Shown in pieces: positions 1 to 8,888 of a stretch of 64,000 bases of DNA. A model generated the notes under the pieces. That model did no database searches. It worked only from the letters and a program-made list of their open reading frames with translations, and was not told the origin of the DNA. This DNA is from an uncultured Neomegalonema sp. Its GTDB lineage: Bacteria; Pseudomonadota; Alphaproteobacteria; Rhodobacterales; Rhodobacteraceae. The stretch covers positions 22,083 to 86,082 of the forward strand of contig CALKBI010000001.1 of assembly GCA_937990185.1 (NCBI GenBank), in the 5' to 3' direction. Position 1 is the stretch's first letter. Every line of letters starts with the position of its first letter. The translations under genes were made by a program, and so were the position numbers.

Positions 1-375
1 ATTCCAATCGACTTCGCCATTTGCGGCGACATTGAAGGTTGGGACATCATCAGCGGTAAAATATTTGCCGCCCTCTTCATAGGCAGCGGCGATGTTATCG
101 CCTTCAGCACCCTCTAAGGCCGCCTCGGATGCGCTGTCTTCGGTTGCAGCTTCAGCCGTTTCGGATTCTTCTTTTGCAGCAGCAGCTTCTGCTTCGGCGG
201 CTTCGATCAGAGCCGCAGCTTTTTCGGCGAGTGCATCTGCTTCCGCGCGTAATTCAGCCGCACGTTCAATCATTCCTTCAGCTTCGGAAATCTTATCATT
301 TGCAAAAGCCATTTGTGCCGAAACGAATGGAACGATGAATCCCAAACATGCGGCAAACCGCATAAACTTTGTCAT
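1..375 (-). CDS. c-type cytochrome of methanol metabolism, N-terminal part (gene runs off the left edge)
   Basis: The 125 visible residues start with a signal peptide (about 1-25, cleavage near AFA|ND). An Ala/Glu-rich helical stretch follows (about 29-90). The segment GKYFTADDVPTFNV (103-116), then GEVDWN, matches my memory of the start of the 'c-type cytochrome, methanol metabolism-related' family, in which a CxxCH haem site follows; that site would lie outside the window. The start has a GGAGG ribosome site about 8 bases upstream. The gene lies 107 bp downstream of xoxF on the same strand, so it probably encodes the periplasmic electron acceptor of that dehydrogenase or a relative. The long Ala/Glu segment is unusual. 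The family call depends on a short conserved stretch plus context. Confidence 0.7.
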   Translation of the reverse strand, partial: MTKFMRFAACLGFIVPFVSAQMAFANDKISEAEGMIERAAELRAEADALAEKAAALIEAAEAEAAAAKEESETAEAATEDSASEAALEGAEGDNIAAAYEEGGKYFTADDVPTFNVAANGEVDWN

Positions 376-420
376 TGTGGGGTTTCCTCCGTGCGAGGCT
401 CTCTGTCGGCCTCTTTCACT

Positions 421-456
421 CAAAACAAAAGCCCGACGCCGGGTGACGCCGGGCTC
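421..456 (-). terminator. Intrinsic terminator between xoxF and the cytochrome gene
   Basis: Read on the minus strand, AGCCCG pairs with CGGGCT across a GC-rich inner part that can also pair, followed by TTTTGTTTTG. It lies in the 107-bp gap after the xoxF stop. It would reduce read-through into the cytochrome gene, so the two products are probably made in unequal amounts. Confidence 0.6.
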
Positions 457-482
457 TCTTTGTTAGCCTAAAGTGTCTTCAA

Positions 483-2282
483 TTAGTCAGGCAGTGCGAA
501 GACTGTTAGCTGGCCTCCAAGTGCGGTGTAGTTGCTGAGTGCAGCATAGCCACCCACAGCGCCCAGACCGTCATTCGGGTTTGTCAGACCAGCCGCAAGA
601 CCGATGCCGGCCCAACCGCCGATACCCGATAGGATACCAACATATTGTTTGCCGTCATGCTTATAGGTCATCACGTTGCCAATGATACCCGATGGGGTTT
701 TGAACTTATAAAGTTCTTCACCCGAACGCGCATCAACAGCTTTCAGGTGACCTTCGAGCGTGCCGTAGAATACGACATCGCCAGCCGTTGCAAGCGCACC
801 GGACCATACTGAGAATTTCTCAGGAAGGGACCAAACGATCTCACCTTTTTTGCCGTCCCAAGCGATGAAGTTACCCATGCCGCCATGCGAGTCCGGGGCA
901 GGATACATTGCGAGGGTTGCGCCAACGTAGGGCTGACCCGCTGTATACGAAACACGGAATGGCTCGTAGTCCATGCAGACGTGGTTGGTTGGGACGTAGA
1001 ACAGTTCAGTCCGAGGGCTGTATGCGGCAGGCTGTTGGTCTTTTGAACCAAGAGCTGCTGGGCAGATACCCGTGGAGTTCACGTCTTCGCCGTTTTGCTC
1101 AGTGGAATATTCCGCCACAACAGCCGGGCGGCCATATGTTTCACTGTCAGGGTCCATATCGACGCCTGTGGTCCAGTTAACCACCGGATCGAATTTTTCC
1201 GCGACGAGCAATTCACCTGTTGCACGGTCTAGCGTATAGCCGAGTCCGTTACGGTCAAAGTGCGTCAGAAGTGGGCGCATTTTGCCATCAATTTCCTGAT
1301 CTGTGAGGATCATTTCATTGATGCCATCATAATCCCACTCGTCATGCGGGGTCATTTGATAAACCCATTTCGCGACACCTGTATCGGCATCACGTGCGAA
1401 GATCGTCATGGACCAACGGTTGTCACCAGGACGCTGTGCAGGGTTCCATGTCGAAGGGTTGCCTGAACCATAATAGAAGAGGTTCAAGTCAGGATCGTAA
1501 GAATACCAACCCCAAGTCGCTCCACCGCCGATTTTCCACTGATCGCCTTCCCATGTGTCAAGCGAGCTGTTTTCACCGACGGGCTTTCCGAGTGACGTGG
1601 TGTTCTCATCAAACAACAGCATGTCGTCTGGGCCTTGCGAGAACGCACGCCAGAGTCTCTCACCGGATTCGATATCATAGGCGGTAACGTGGCCCTGAAT
1701 TCCGAATTCACCACCGGAGATGCCAACAATGATCTTATCTTTAACCGGAAGAACCGTTGCAGTGTTGGTTTCACCGATTGATGGATCGCCGTTTACAGCA
1801 GTCCACTTGACGTCGCCGGATGCAGCATCGAGCGCAACGATTGTCGTGTCTGCCTGATGCAAGAAGATCGTGCCGTCTGCATGAGCCAGACCACGGTTCA
1901 CCGTGTCACAGCACATCACCGGAATCACATCCGGGTCTTGCTTTGGCTCGTACTTCCATTTGATTGCACCGTCGTTATTCAGGTCGAGTGCATAGACGAT
2001 GTTCGGAAAAGGAGTGTGAACATACATCGTGTCGCCAATGACAAGTGGCGATCCTTCGTGACCACGAAGCACACCCGTCGAGAACGTCCATGCGACCTGA
2101 AGGCGCTTTACGTTATGGCGGTTGATCTGGTTGAGCTTTGAATAGCGGGTGTTGGCGTAGTCACCCGTTTGAATTGCCCATTGGTTTACATTGGAAGTGT
2201 CACTCAGAACGCTGTCATTTGCCGACACCGCTCCGGCGCACAACAGTGCTGTCATTGTGCTGCCGATTAGCAGTCGTTTCAT
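483..2282 (-). CDS. xoxF: PQQ-dependent alcohol (methanol) dehydrogenase, XoxF type
   Basis: This 599-residue protein has a signal peptide (about 1-21, VSA|ND) and the eight-bladed quinoprotein fold. It oxidises methanol or other primary alcohols in the periplasm and passes electrons to a c-type cytochrome. Visible active-site features are the adjacent cysteines C124-C125 (the disulfide above PQQ), E192 in GGEFG, N275 in GSGNPSTW, and D317-Y318-D319 in DEWDYDG. The second Asp, two residues after the catalytic one, is the established marker of lanthanide-dependent enzymes; calcium MxaF enzymes carry Ala there. No MxaI small-subunit gene is seen, as expected for XoxF. The start is preceded by GGGAGGA at good spacing. 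Substrate range cannot be read from sequence. Confidence 0.95.
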   Translation of the reverse strand: MKRLLIGSTMTALLCAGAVSANDSVLSDTSNVNQWAIQTGDYANTRYSKLNQINRHNVKRLQVAWTFSTGVLRGHEGSPLVIGDTMYVHTPFPNIVYALDLNNDGAIKWKYEPKQDPDVIPVMCCDTVNRGLAHADGTIFLHQADTTIVALDAASGDVKWTAVNGDPSIGETNTATVLPVKDKIIVGISGGEFGIQGHVTAYDIESGERLWRAFSQGPDDMLLFDENTTSLGKPVGENSSLDTWEGDQWKIGGGATWGWYSYDPDLNLFYYGSGNPSTWNPAQRPGDNRWSMTIFARDADTGVAKWVYQMTPHDEWDYDGINEMILTDQEIDGKMRPLLTHFDRNGLGYTLDRATGELLVAEKFDPVVNWTTGVDMDPDSETYGRPAVVAEYSTEQNGEDVNSTGICPAALGSKDQQPAAYSPRTELFYVPTNHVCMDYEPFRVSYTAGQPYVGATLAMYPAPDSHGGMGNFIAWDGKKGEIVWSLPEKFSVWSGALATAGDVVFYGTLEGHLKAVDARSGEELYKFKTPSGIIGNVMTYKHDGKQYVGILSGIGGWAGIGLAAGLTNPNDGLGAVGGYAALSNYTALGGQLTVFALPD

Positions 2283-2399
2283 AGTATTCCTCCCATAGGT
2301 TCAAATTCGCTTTTTTCGAAACCCGATTTGACTCCGTAAGCGTATTTTTGAGCAAAGCGATTATCGTCTTACGAGGTTGTGTCGTTCAGATAACCAAAT

Positions 2400-2496
2400 T
2401 TGCACGTCACCACGCTTGCTCTTCTTGGCGCACACGTCAAGGTATTATCTAAGATAATGCGACATACGGTCTGGAGGTTCTTATTGACGTGTACGC
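2400..2496. promoter_or_regulatory. Candidate regulatory region of xoxF in the 370-bp gap 2283-2652
   Basis: No gene is seen in this gap. It contains a perfect 15-bp palindrome, ATTATCT-A-AGATAAT (2444-2458), flanked by inverted arms GCGCACACGTCAA (2428-2440) and TTGACGTGTACGC (2484-2496), which match at 12 of 13 positions. A further copy of the ACGTCA core lies in TTGCACGTCA (2400-2409). That 10-mer recurs at 11231-11240, in front of the MxaD-like gene. The arrangement suggests binding of a dimeric regulator plus a second factor about 120-215 bp upstream of the xoxF start. No sigma-factor hexamers are claimed. Confidence 0.4.
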
Positions 2497-2652
2497 ATCA
2501 TTTTCGAAAATTAGTATCGAATAGAAACGCATTTATTTCATCGCTCTAGGCCGCTGAACAGTGAAACATGTCAGTGTACTGAAACCATTGCTGTTGCTCA
2601 AAAATAGCTCTTAGCAACCTAGGGGAGATTTTATTGAAAGAAACAGTCAGCA

Positions 2653-3909
2653 TTAACTTGAATTTTGACGGAGAGATCTCAGGATAGAAGCCTTGAATCT
2701 TTTGAGATCCGGTTCCGTTTTCGGTATGCCGAATATGTGCTGATCAAAATCTATTATGGCCTGTCGTAAGCCTTCAATATCGCCTTTTCCTTTGTCGAAA
2801 AGTTTTACACCGGCGCGCCGTGCAGCGATAGCATCGCCAAGCGAAACTGCTTTTCTCAAGGCGGCGATATCAGGGTCGGGGCGTAAACGATTCCACAGAC
2901 CTCTGAAACGCTTGAACCTGCGCCAACGCATCCCCGGTATCATAAAGATCAAGCCGCCAAGCACTCCACCCAAAAAACCGAAGGGCGCGACAATGCCTGC
3001 CAAGCGGGGAGATACATTTGAGTCGCCCTCTCTCTCAAGAGTTTGATCCAGCAATGCGACAGACTCTGAATTCGCTTCCGTGACATACGTTGCCATCGCT
3101 TCATCCGTCATCGCTATCCGTTGTGCTGCGATCACGATTTCACGGTGTTCCCGTGTTTTAGTGTCGAAATACGGTAGGCGGATTGGTTTGAGATAGGCTG
3201 ATGGAGGGTTCTCAGGGCGCACTGTCCAACGCCAAAACACCCGCGTTACCGGCCCTCGTTTATAAAGGCGCTTTATCCGCCTTTCAGGATGCGGAAAGAC
3301 ATAAGCACCTGCCGACTCGAGTTTCGGCATTGGTGGCAAATGTTGAGGCAAAACACCCTCAACTGTAATCGTAACCACGCGCAGCGCCCCCTCGCCTGTG
3401 CCGAGTTGGTCCGGTGGATTGCTCCAATTATCTTCGACTGTTAAACGGCGCGCGGGCAACCACCAGTCATGGGTGTCGGGGCGCTCTGTGACCTCAATAG
3501 AAATTGGGTCAGATGTCAAAGTATGATCGTATCGCTCGCCGGTACGGGTCCAAAGCTCAAGTTGATGGTCGAATGGTTTTATTTCTAAGGTTCCCGCCCG
3601 ATTGGGAAACAGCGCAATAATGCGCTCAAGCTGTAAGATTTCATGGCCCTTCGTCTTGTCTTTCGTCCATGTATCTTCGCCAAGTTGCATCCAGTCGAAT
3701 CCGTCGAGATCGGATTGGATTATTTTTTCGCGGGCGATGCGGATTTTGTAAAATCCACGCACCTTTAGCAACACCATCTCGCCTGTATAAAGAGGGCTGG
3801 ACCGCTCCTCGAACGACAGTTCAAGTTTGAGATCATCAGAGCTGACGGATTGCGCCCATCCTGTCGTCGTGGTCAGCATAAAGAGAAAAGCCAGGAGAAG
3901 TTTCACCAC
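2653..3909 (-). CDS. BatD-like membrane-anchored periplasmic protein of the MoxR/vWA operon
   Basis: The 418-residue protein has a signal peptide (about 1-19, WAQ|SV). A long beta-rich periplasmic region follows (about 25-290), containing an LFPNRAGTLEI segment like those in BatD ('oxygen tolerance') proteins. One membrane helix (about 302-325) and a basic cytoplasmic tail of about 90 residues complete it. It is the last gene of a seven-gene overlapping operon and overlaps the TPR gene by 7 bp. In methanol clusters this position is occupied by Mxa accessory proteins needed to metallate the dehydrogenase. Here it probably acts with the two vWA proteins on XoxF or another envelope target. The BatD assignment is by architecture and context. 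Confidence 0.7.
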   Translation of the reverse strand: MVKLLLAFLFMLTTTTGWAQSVSSDDLKLELSFEERSSPLYTGEMVLLKVRGFYKIRIAREKIIQSDLDGFDWMQLGEDTWTKDKTKGHEILQLERIIALFPNRAGTLEIKPFDHQLELWTRTGERYDHTLTSDPISIEVTERPDTHDWWLPARRLTVEDNWSNPPDQLGTGEGALRVVTITVEGVLPQHLPPMPKLESAGAYVFPHPERRIKRLYKRGPVTRVFWRWTVRPENPPSAYLKPIRLPYFDTKTREHREIVIAAQRIAMTDEAMATYVTEANSESVALLDQTLEREGDSNVSPRLAGIVAPFGFLGGVLGGLIFMIPGMRWRRFKRFRGLWNRLRPDPDIAALRKAVSLGDAIAARRAGVKLFDKGKGDIEGLRQAIIDFDQHIFGIPKTEPDLKRFKASILRSLRQNSS

Positions 3910-4601
3910 GCGCCTTCCTCCTCTGGCACACCAATACCCTCAGCGCGTCGGCGTTTTTGCTCGGCTGATAAGCGCGCCGCTAAAAATTGTCCGGGTTGGT
4001 CGAGCATTGTTGCCAGCCATTCGTCCGTTGCAGCGATAAACATATCGTCAAAGACTTTTGGGACAACACGGATACCCGCAGCTGTTTGAACTTCGGGCGC
4101 GAAAATATCAGTCGCGTTGCCGTCTGCTTCTGCGCCATCGCCAGTGGCTCGCGCGCCGCCCTGTGCCTCGGGGCCTTTTATCGTCTCTCCTTCTTTTTCT
4201 TCTGCCTGAATATCTGCGAAGGACAGTTCAAGTTCAGTCCCGCCATAAACCGAGACCAGCAGGGCAAAGTTTGCTCGCGCATCGGCATGGTTTGGATTTC
4301 TGGCAAGCAAGTCGTCATAGGCAAGAAGAGCTTCGGCATAATCCCCATTAAGGGCATGTGCCGTTGCCAGATTATAGGTTTGTTCAAGCCCGGCTTCTGT
4401 GAATTGAACAGCCGCATCGCTGTGTCGTCCCATTTTCGAAAGCGCCACACCTTGCAAGACAGGATCATTTGATAATTTGATCGCAGCGCTTGGCAAACCG
4501 ACCCGCAGCATGAGGCGCGCAAAAGGCTCGCTCCCTCCAAGCAGGATAACCGCGAGCAACATTAAAGTCGCGGCGATAGGAAGCATTGAGCGCGTCATCA
4601 T
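3903..4601 (-). CDS. TPR protein of the MoxR/vWA operon (MxaK/BatC-like)
   Basis: The 232-residue protein has an N-terminal membrane helix (about 7-23) and tetratricopeptide helices (about 45-115, with ALNGDYAEALLAYDDLLARN as a clear repeat). A low-complexity linker rich in Gly, Glu and Ala follows (about 135-165). The C-terminal segment TDEWLATMLDQPGQFLAARL resembles the 'ADQWL..DDPG.LLR.KF' motif of Bat TPR proteins. The start codon overlaps the preceding vWA stop (ATGA), so translation is coupled. It probably scaffolds the vWA partners in the membrane. Confidence 0.7.
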   Translation of the reverse strand: MMTRSMLPIAATLMLLAVILLGGSEPFARLMLRVGLPSAAIKLSNDPVLQGVALSKMGRHSDAAVQFTEAGLEQTYNLATAHALNGDYAEALLAYDDLLARNPNHADARANFALLVSVYGGTELELSFADIQAEEKEGETIKGPEAQGGARATGDGAEADGNATDIFAPEVQTAAGIRVVPKVFDDMFIAATDEWLATMLDQPGQFLAARLSAEQKRRRAEGIGVPEEEGAW

Positions 4602-5515
4602 GCTTGCCTCCTGAAAAGCGCCAGAGCAGGGAATACGGCTAATAGTAACAGAAACCGTCCGTAGTCCCGTTGCATCTGAACAGGGTCTTCCATTGCCCGC
4701 ATCCGGCGCTCAAAACCTTGCCGCAAAGCACGGGTCACGGGGAAAGGGTCAAGAAGGTCGCCCTGTGCGCCGCCGCCTAAAACTGCAAGCGCATCAATCG
4801 CGTTGCGATCAGACGACGGGCCATCTTCTACACGCGACGATACATAGATCGTTGAAAGCGGAATACCGGTTTCGCTGAGAGTGCGCGCTTGTGCTTCAGC
4901 CAATGGTCCAACGCCGCCACCATCTGTTATCAACACGATATCGCCAAGGATAATTTCAGCATCGTTGATCATCTTCGCCGCCAGCGCCAACGCGCGTTCC
5001 GGGCGGGAGCCATCGTCGGGGACCGTCTCGGCATCAAGAAATGAAATGGTTTGACCCAGTGCATCAGCATCCGTTGTGAAAGCGCTCGCGCGATAGGCAT
5101 CGCCGCCATACACCACAAGTGCGACTTGCCGTGTTCCGACGCTTTGCGCTACCAGTCGAGCCGCCGTTTTCGCATCGCGAAACCGTCCGCCTTGAGTCAT
5201 TGAAGGTGATAAATCGATAACAATCACCACGCCGTCGAGATTTCGAAAAGCGATACCGTCGTTGCGATTTTTCGCCGGTCCGGTCAATGCAAGAGCGATA
5301 AGGGCCGCTGTTATAGGCGCGAGCCAGCGGGTTTGCTTTGCGCCATGTGAAACTTTACCCAGACGTTCCAGCGCCGCCATAAGCGGTGTGTCGACCGCTT
5401 TCTCCCATGCACCGAGCGCATAGCCTCGCCGGGCGAATAGTAGGGCAAACATCCCGATCAATGGCAATGCGAGTGCCCAAGCAGGGCGCAATAACTCAAA
5501 TCCCCAGAGCGACAT
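4598..5515 (-). CDS. von Willebrand factor A membrane protein (MxaL/BatB-like)
   Basis: The 305-residue protein has two N-terminal membrane helices (about 12-30 and 65-80), a vWA domain with the metal-ion-dependent adhesion site DLSPS (101-105), and a C-terminal helix (about 285-303). I start it at MSLWGFELL, where its ATG overlaps the stop of the upstream vWA gene (TGATG); the longer in-frame extension would lie inside that gene. vWA domains bind a divalent metal and a protein partner. Together with the neighbouring DLSGS protein it makes the usual BatA/BatB-like or MxaC/MxaL-like pair. Confidence 0.8.
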   Translation of the reverse strand: MSLWGFELLRPAWALALPLIGMFALLFARRGYALGAWEKAVDTPLMAALERLGKVSHGAKQTRWLAPITAALIALALTGPAKNRNDGIAFRNLDGVVIVIDLSPSMTQGGRFRDAKTAARLVAQSVGTRQVALVVYGGDAYRASAFTTDADALGQTISFLDAETVPDDGSRPERALALAAKMINDAEIILGDIVLITDGGGVGPLAEAQARTLSETGIPLSTIYVSSRVEDGPSSDRNAIDALAVLGGGAQGDLLDPFPVTRALRQGFERRMRAMEDPVQMQRDYGRFLLLLAVFPALALFRRQA

Positions 5516-6471
5516 CACGCCAACACCCTGCGGTCGAATAAAAGTCCCAGCGCAGCGAGAAAGGCGACCAGCGCGGGCCAAATCCAGAGGTCACGATAAA
5601 ACTCTGCTGTTGGCCCGATCCGGTCCGAGCGTTCAAGGCGATCAATATCCCTTGCGACCTGTTCGAGGTCTGAGGTCGATTTAACCCGGAAAAATGTCCC
5701 TCCGCTGATCCGGGCGATGGCTGCCAAAGTCGCGCTGTCTACGCCGCCCTTTTGAGCTATTCCGCCTTCGAGCAAATCATCCGGTCCTAACGCGATGGTA
5801 TGAACGCGGACACCATTGAGCGCAGCGAGTTGTGCCGAGTCGCGAGGCTTTACGGCGCCGGAATTATTCACACCGTCTGACAACAAGATGACGACCTTTG
5901 AATGGGCATCTGATTGCTTCAAGCGTTTCAACGCGAGTCCCAATGCGCCGCTGATGCCAGTCGCGCGCCCGGAGATGCCAATCGTTGCCTCTTCGATAGC
6001 AGCGGCCACAGACTCGACATCATATGTTTGCGGTGTCGCAAAATACGCTTTGGAACCGAACAACACCAGCGCCACTCGGTCACCGCGCCGCCGCCGAACA
6101 AGAGCACTCGATACGCGCTTCACCACATCGATGCGTTGTGCCTTTTGCCCATCCAGTTCGAAATCTTTCGTTACCATCGAGCCAGACAGATCAAGCGCCA
6201 AAATAATTTCACGGCCAGAGACAGGTGCAGCCACGGAGGGTACGACAATGCGTGGCCCCGCAAGGGCGATAACGAGAGCGAACCAAAGCAATGTTGGAAG
6301 ACCCCATCGTCGCAAGACTGACGCCCCCGCGCCCTCTCTCGAAAATTGATGTAAAATACTGTCGGGAACGATCAGAGCGCTACCGTGTGCCCGAACCGGC
6401 GGTAGCACACGCATCGCAATTAAAGGCAGCGGCAACAACAATAAAAATAAGGGTGTTCCAAAGCTTGGCAT
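5515..6471 (-). CDS. von Willebrand factor A membrane protein (MxaC/BatA-like)
   Basis: The 318 residues comprise an N-terminal helix (about 5-22), a second helix (about 58-75), a vWA domain with an intact DLSGS metal site (94-98) and a C-terminal helix (about 295-312). This is the standard BatA layout. The end of the DUF4381-like gene and the start of this one are contiguous, and the stop overlaps the next vWA start. The operon order MoxR, DUF58, small membrane protein, vWA, vWA, TPR, BatD-like is close to methanol-cluster mxaRSACKL. The gene symbol is left blank because Bat and Mxa members cannot be separated by eye. Confidence 0.8.
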   Translation of the reverse strand: MPSFGTPLFLLLLPLPLIAMRVLPPVRAHGSALIVPDSILHQFSREGAGASVLRRWGLPTLLWFALVIALAGPRIVVPSVAAPVSGREIILALDLSGSMVTKDFELDGQKAQRIDVVKRVSSALVRRRRGDRVALVLFGSKAYFATPQTYDVESVAAAIEEATIGISGRATGISGALGLALKRLKQSDAHSKVVILLSDGVNNSGAVKPRDSAQLAALNGVRVHTIALGPDDLLEGGIAQKGGVDSATLAAIARISGGTFFRVKSTSDLEQVARDIDRLERSDRIGPTAEFYRDLWIWPALVAFLAALGLLFDRRVLA

Positions 6472-6906
6472 TTAACGGCCAGCCCGTTTAAGCGATGTCT
6501 TTAGTTCACCGTCAAATCGCTCGATATCAATTAAAGCACCCGGTTTATAAAGCGCATCACGCAAACCTTTGCCCGAACCCTGAGATAAAAACCCACCCAA
6601 ATGATTATCAACCTGATGCAGCCAATCGCCTTCTTTATCGGGCAGGTGCTCGGATAGTTTTTGTAAAAGATGTGCCCGTTCCGTGAGACCTTCCATGCCA
6701 GAAATTTGTCTAATTTTTTGTAGCCGCCGTAAGGCTTCTTGTTCCGGTGAGACGCGCCGGATGGTTACCAAGTTTATGAGTTTTGCAATTCCCCATGACG
6801 TGAGAAGCCCTATGGCCAATGCGATTGTGCCATCAGTGATTAAAGCGCTCAGATCAGTCGGAGGGCCGTGTAATCCGCGCAACTCAGTAAGCAGGTCCGT
6901 CGCCAT
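6472..6906 (-). CDS. Small single-pass membrane protein, DUF4381-like, of the MoxR/vWA operon
   Basis: The 144-residue protein has one membrane helix (about 24-46) and a charged cytoplasmic domain with a leucine- and arginine-rich helix (about 55-90). The start used is the ATG overlapping the DUF58 stop (TGATG). DUF4381 proteins sit at this place, between DUF58 and the first vWA gene, in many Bat operons. I recognise it mainly by length, topology and position, so the family name is tentative. Confidence 0.6.
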   Translation of the reverse strand: MATDLLTELRGLHGPPTDLSALITDGTIALAIGLLTSWGIAKLINLVTIRRVSPEQEALRRLQKIRQISGMEGLTERAHLLQKLSEHLPDKEGDWLHQVDNHLGGFLSQGSGKGLRDALYKPGALIDIERFDGELKTSLKRAGR

Positions 6907-7796
6907 CACACTTTCCTAGCATCACTCGGTGCGGTCGCCGTGTCTATCTCTCGAATAGGTATTCTTCGCGATCGTAAACGCGCAACAAGTTCGCCTTCAG
7001 CACGATGAGCGCCACTTGTTACCAACCCTAAACCGCGCCGCCCGGTTTCGGTTTCAAATGGATAAGCACCGTCTCCTAGATTTTGCTCGACTGCATCGCG
7101 TAAATGCAAGATCGAAAAAGATGTATGATGTGCCAGTTCAGAGATCGCAGTCTCACAGGTTTCCCCCGGCGCATCGAGACTTGACGCGAGCACAACAGAC
7201 GCACCGCGCGGGGCGACTTGTTTCGCCATCCGCAAGAACTCTTCTAATGGCTCGGGATTATTGGATGGATTGCTTGCCTGATTTTCAAGAGCCGCGCGGT
7301 GGGCTTGGGCTAGGCCGCCAATAACGGAGATCATCGCGCGCTTGCGGCCACGCGCTGGAACAAATAACGGCGCTGTACCGCCAATTGTCATCAACCCCAC
7401 ACGCCCGCCTTCTGTGATTGCCCTCCAACCAACAAGCGATAATTGTTCTGCCGCCGCGACCGAGCGAAAAGCCCTGCGCGTCCCCCAGAGCATCGGGCTA
7501 CGAAAATCTGCGATCAAAAGAGTCGTCCGTTCGCGCTCGTCTTGAAAAGTCCGTACATGGGGAGTACCCGTTCGCGCGGTTGCGTTTCTGTCGATATGGC
7601 GGATATCATCCCCATCTTGAAAAACGCGGACATCTGCGACTTCTAACCCCCGTCCTCGGCGGCGGCGCACGAACCCGCCATGCATTGCGGTCGTGGAAGC
7701 GTTTGCGTCTGTCTCTGATCTCACCAAGTGGCGTAAGGTCAGTAGTGCATCCACATCGACCGAAACGCCGGGCGCATCGAGGACCGGATGAGTCAC
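6906..7796 (-). CDS. DUF58 protein (MxaS-like)
   Basis: The 296-residue soluble protein carries the DUF58 signature: a basic RRRRGRG stretch, VRVFQDGDDIRHIDRNATART, then VRTFQDERERT (about 45-95). The family is almost always encoded next to a MoxR ATPase. The stop overlaps the next gene and the start overlaps the moxR stop by 4 bp. It is thought to link the ATPase to the vWA membrane proteins; a direct role in dehydrogenase activation is inferred from methylotroph mxaS. Confidence 0.82.
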   Translation of the reverse strand: MTHPVLDAPGVSVDVDALLTLRHLVRSETDANASTTAMHGGFVRRRRGRGLEVADVRVFQDGDDIRHIDRNATARTGTPHVRTFQDERERTTLLIADFRSPMLWGTRRAFRSVAAAEQLSLVGWRAITEGGRVGLMTIGGTAPLFVPARGRKRAMISVIGGLAQAHRAALENQASNPSNNPEPLEEFLRMAKQVAPRGASVVLASSLDAPGETCETAISELAHHTSFSILHLRDAVEQNLGDGAYPFETETGRRGLGLVTSGAHRAEGELVARLRSRRIPIREIDTATAPSDARKV

Positions 7797-8776
7797 AGTG
7801 CTTCAACCTGTTCCAGCAAGCGGCCAATGACGCCGCGCGGCGTCTCACCATCGGCGGTGGCGCGCCAATTCAAGATCAGGCGGTGAGCCAGTGCATCAGC
7901 GGCCAGATCGCGCACATCTTCCGGGGTCGCATAATCCCGGCCGCGCAGCCATGCCAGCGCACGCGCGCCCGAAGCGAGCGCGAGGGAACCACGCGGAGAA
8001 ACGGGATGTTCGATGAGAGCCGCTAAGTCCGGCGCGAGATCACCGCCGCGTGTCGCCGTCACAAGGCGCACGATGTAATCTTTTAGGGCAGGCGATACAT
8101 GCACTTTTGCAGCCGCTTGTCTGGCTTCCATCACACCTTCAATCGACAAAGTGTCTTGCGATAAAGATGGGTCGGTAATTGTTTCCTGTTCGACCAAATC
8201 AAGGATCGCACGTTCGTCTTCAGGACTAGGAGGCGTGACAACGACATGAAGCATGAAGCGATCAAGCTGCGCTTCGGGGAGCGGAAATGTGCCCTCTTGC
8301 TCAATCGGATTTTGTGTTGCGACCACCATAAATAAATCGGGAAGCGGATAGGTCTTTCCTGCGACCGTAACCTGACCTTCACCCATCGCTTCGAGTAAGG
8401 CTGACTGCACCTTTGGCGGTGCGCGATTGATTTCATCAACAAGAACGAGTCCGTGAAATACCGGCCCTTCGACAAATTCAAACTGCGTTGTATCGGGCCT
8501 AAATATAGATGTTCCGGTTAAGTCAGATGGCATTAAATCTGGCGTACATTGGATACGTGCAAAATCGGTATCCAGACCTTCTGCCAACAGTTTCACAGCG
8601 CGTGTTTTTGCCAGCCCCGGCGAACCCTCGACCAGCAAGTGTCCTCCGACAATCAATCCGACTTGAAGTTTTTCGACGAGCGAATGAAGTCCGATCAGAC
8701 GGTCGTCGATACTTTTGCCCAATGCCACAACGCGCGAGCGTGATACTGTAGCGGTGGCTTCGCCCTCATCCAGCAT
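7793..8776 (-). CDS. moxR: MoxR-family AAA+ ATPase (MxaR-like)
   Basis: The 327 residues include Walker A GSPGLAKT (51-58), Walker B VLVDEINR (111-118), the sensor 1 stretch ATQNPIEQEGTFPLPEAQLDRF and a C-terminal lid domain. MoxR ATPases act as chaperones that load cofactors or metals into partner proteins. The founding member is required for active methanol dehydrogenase. This is the first gene of the operon running to 2653. It is separated by 112 bp from the upstream beta-propeller gene, which may belong to the same transcript. Confidence 0.9.
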   Translation of the reverse strand: MLDEGEATATVSRSRVVALGKSIDDRLIGLHSLVEKLQVGLIVGGHLLVEGSPGLAKTRAVKLLAEGLDTDFARIQCTPDLMPSDLTGTSIFRPDTTQFEFVEGPVFHGLVLVDEINRAPPKVQSALLEAMGEGQVTVAGKTYPLPDLFMVVATQNPIEQEGTFPLPEAQLDRFMLHVVVTPPSPEDERAILDLVEQETITDPSLSQDTLSIEGVMEARQAAAKVHVSPALKDYIVRLVTATRGGDLAPDLAALIEHPVSPRGSLALASGARALAWLRGRDYATPEDVRDLAADALAHRLILNWRATADGETPRGVIGRLLEQVEAL

Positions 8777-8888
8777 GAACGACCTCGTGCTTTATTGTCG
8801 GAGCTTTAGTCTGTCTCGCAATCGCCGGAACAGCAAGCACCAAACCAAAAGCCAGAGGCGAAACGACACAAGGTCTCCATAGGGGATC

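Noticed and set aside
92..466. 124-residue plus-strand frame at the left edge
   Set aside because: Its Ala/Ser repeats are the antisense image of the Ala/Glu-rich cytochrome segment read on the minus strand, which has a signal peptide and ribosome site.
908..1180. Plus-strand reading frames inside xoxF and most other genes
   Set aside because: They lie antisense to well-recognised proteins, lack ribosome sites and have shadow-like composition (Arg-, Ser- and Pro-rich).
483..2282. Calcium-dependent MxaF methanol dehydrogenase
   Set aside because: The residue two after the catalytic Asp is Asp (DYD), not Ala, and no small-subunit gene is present; XoxF fits better.
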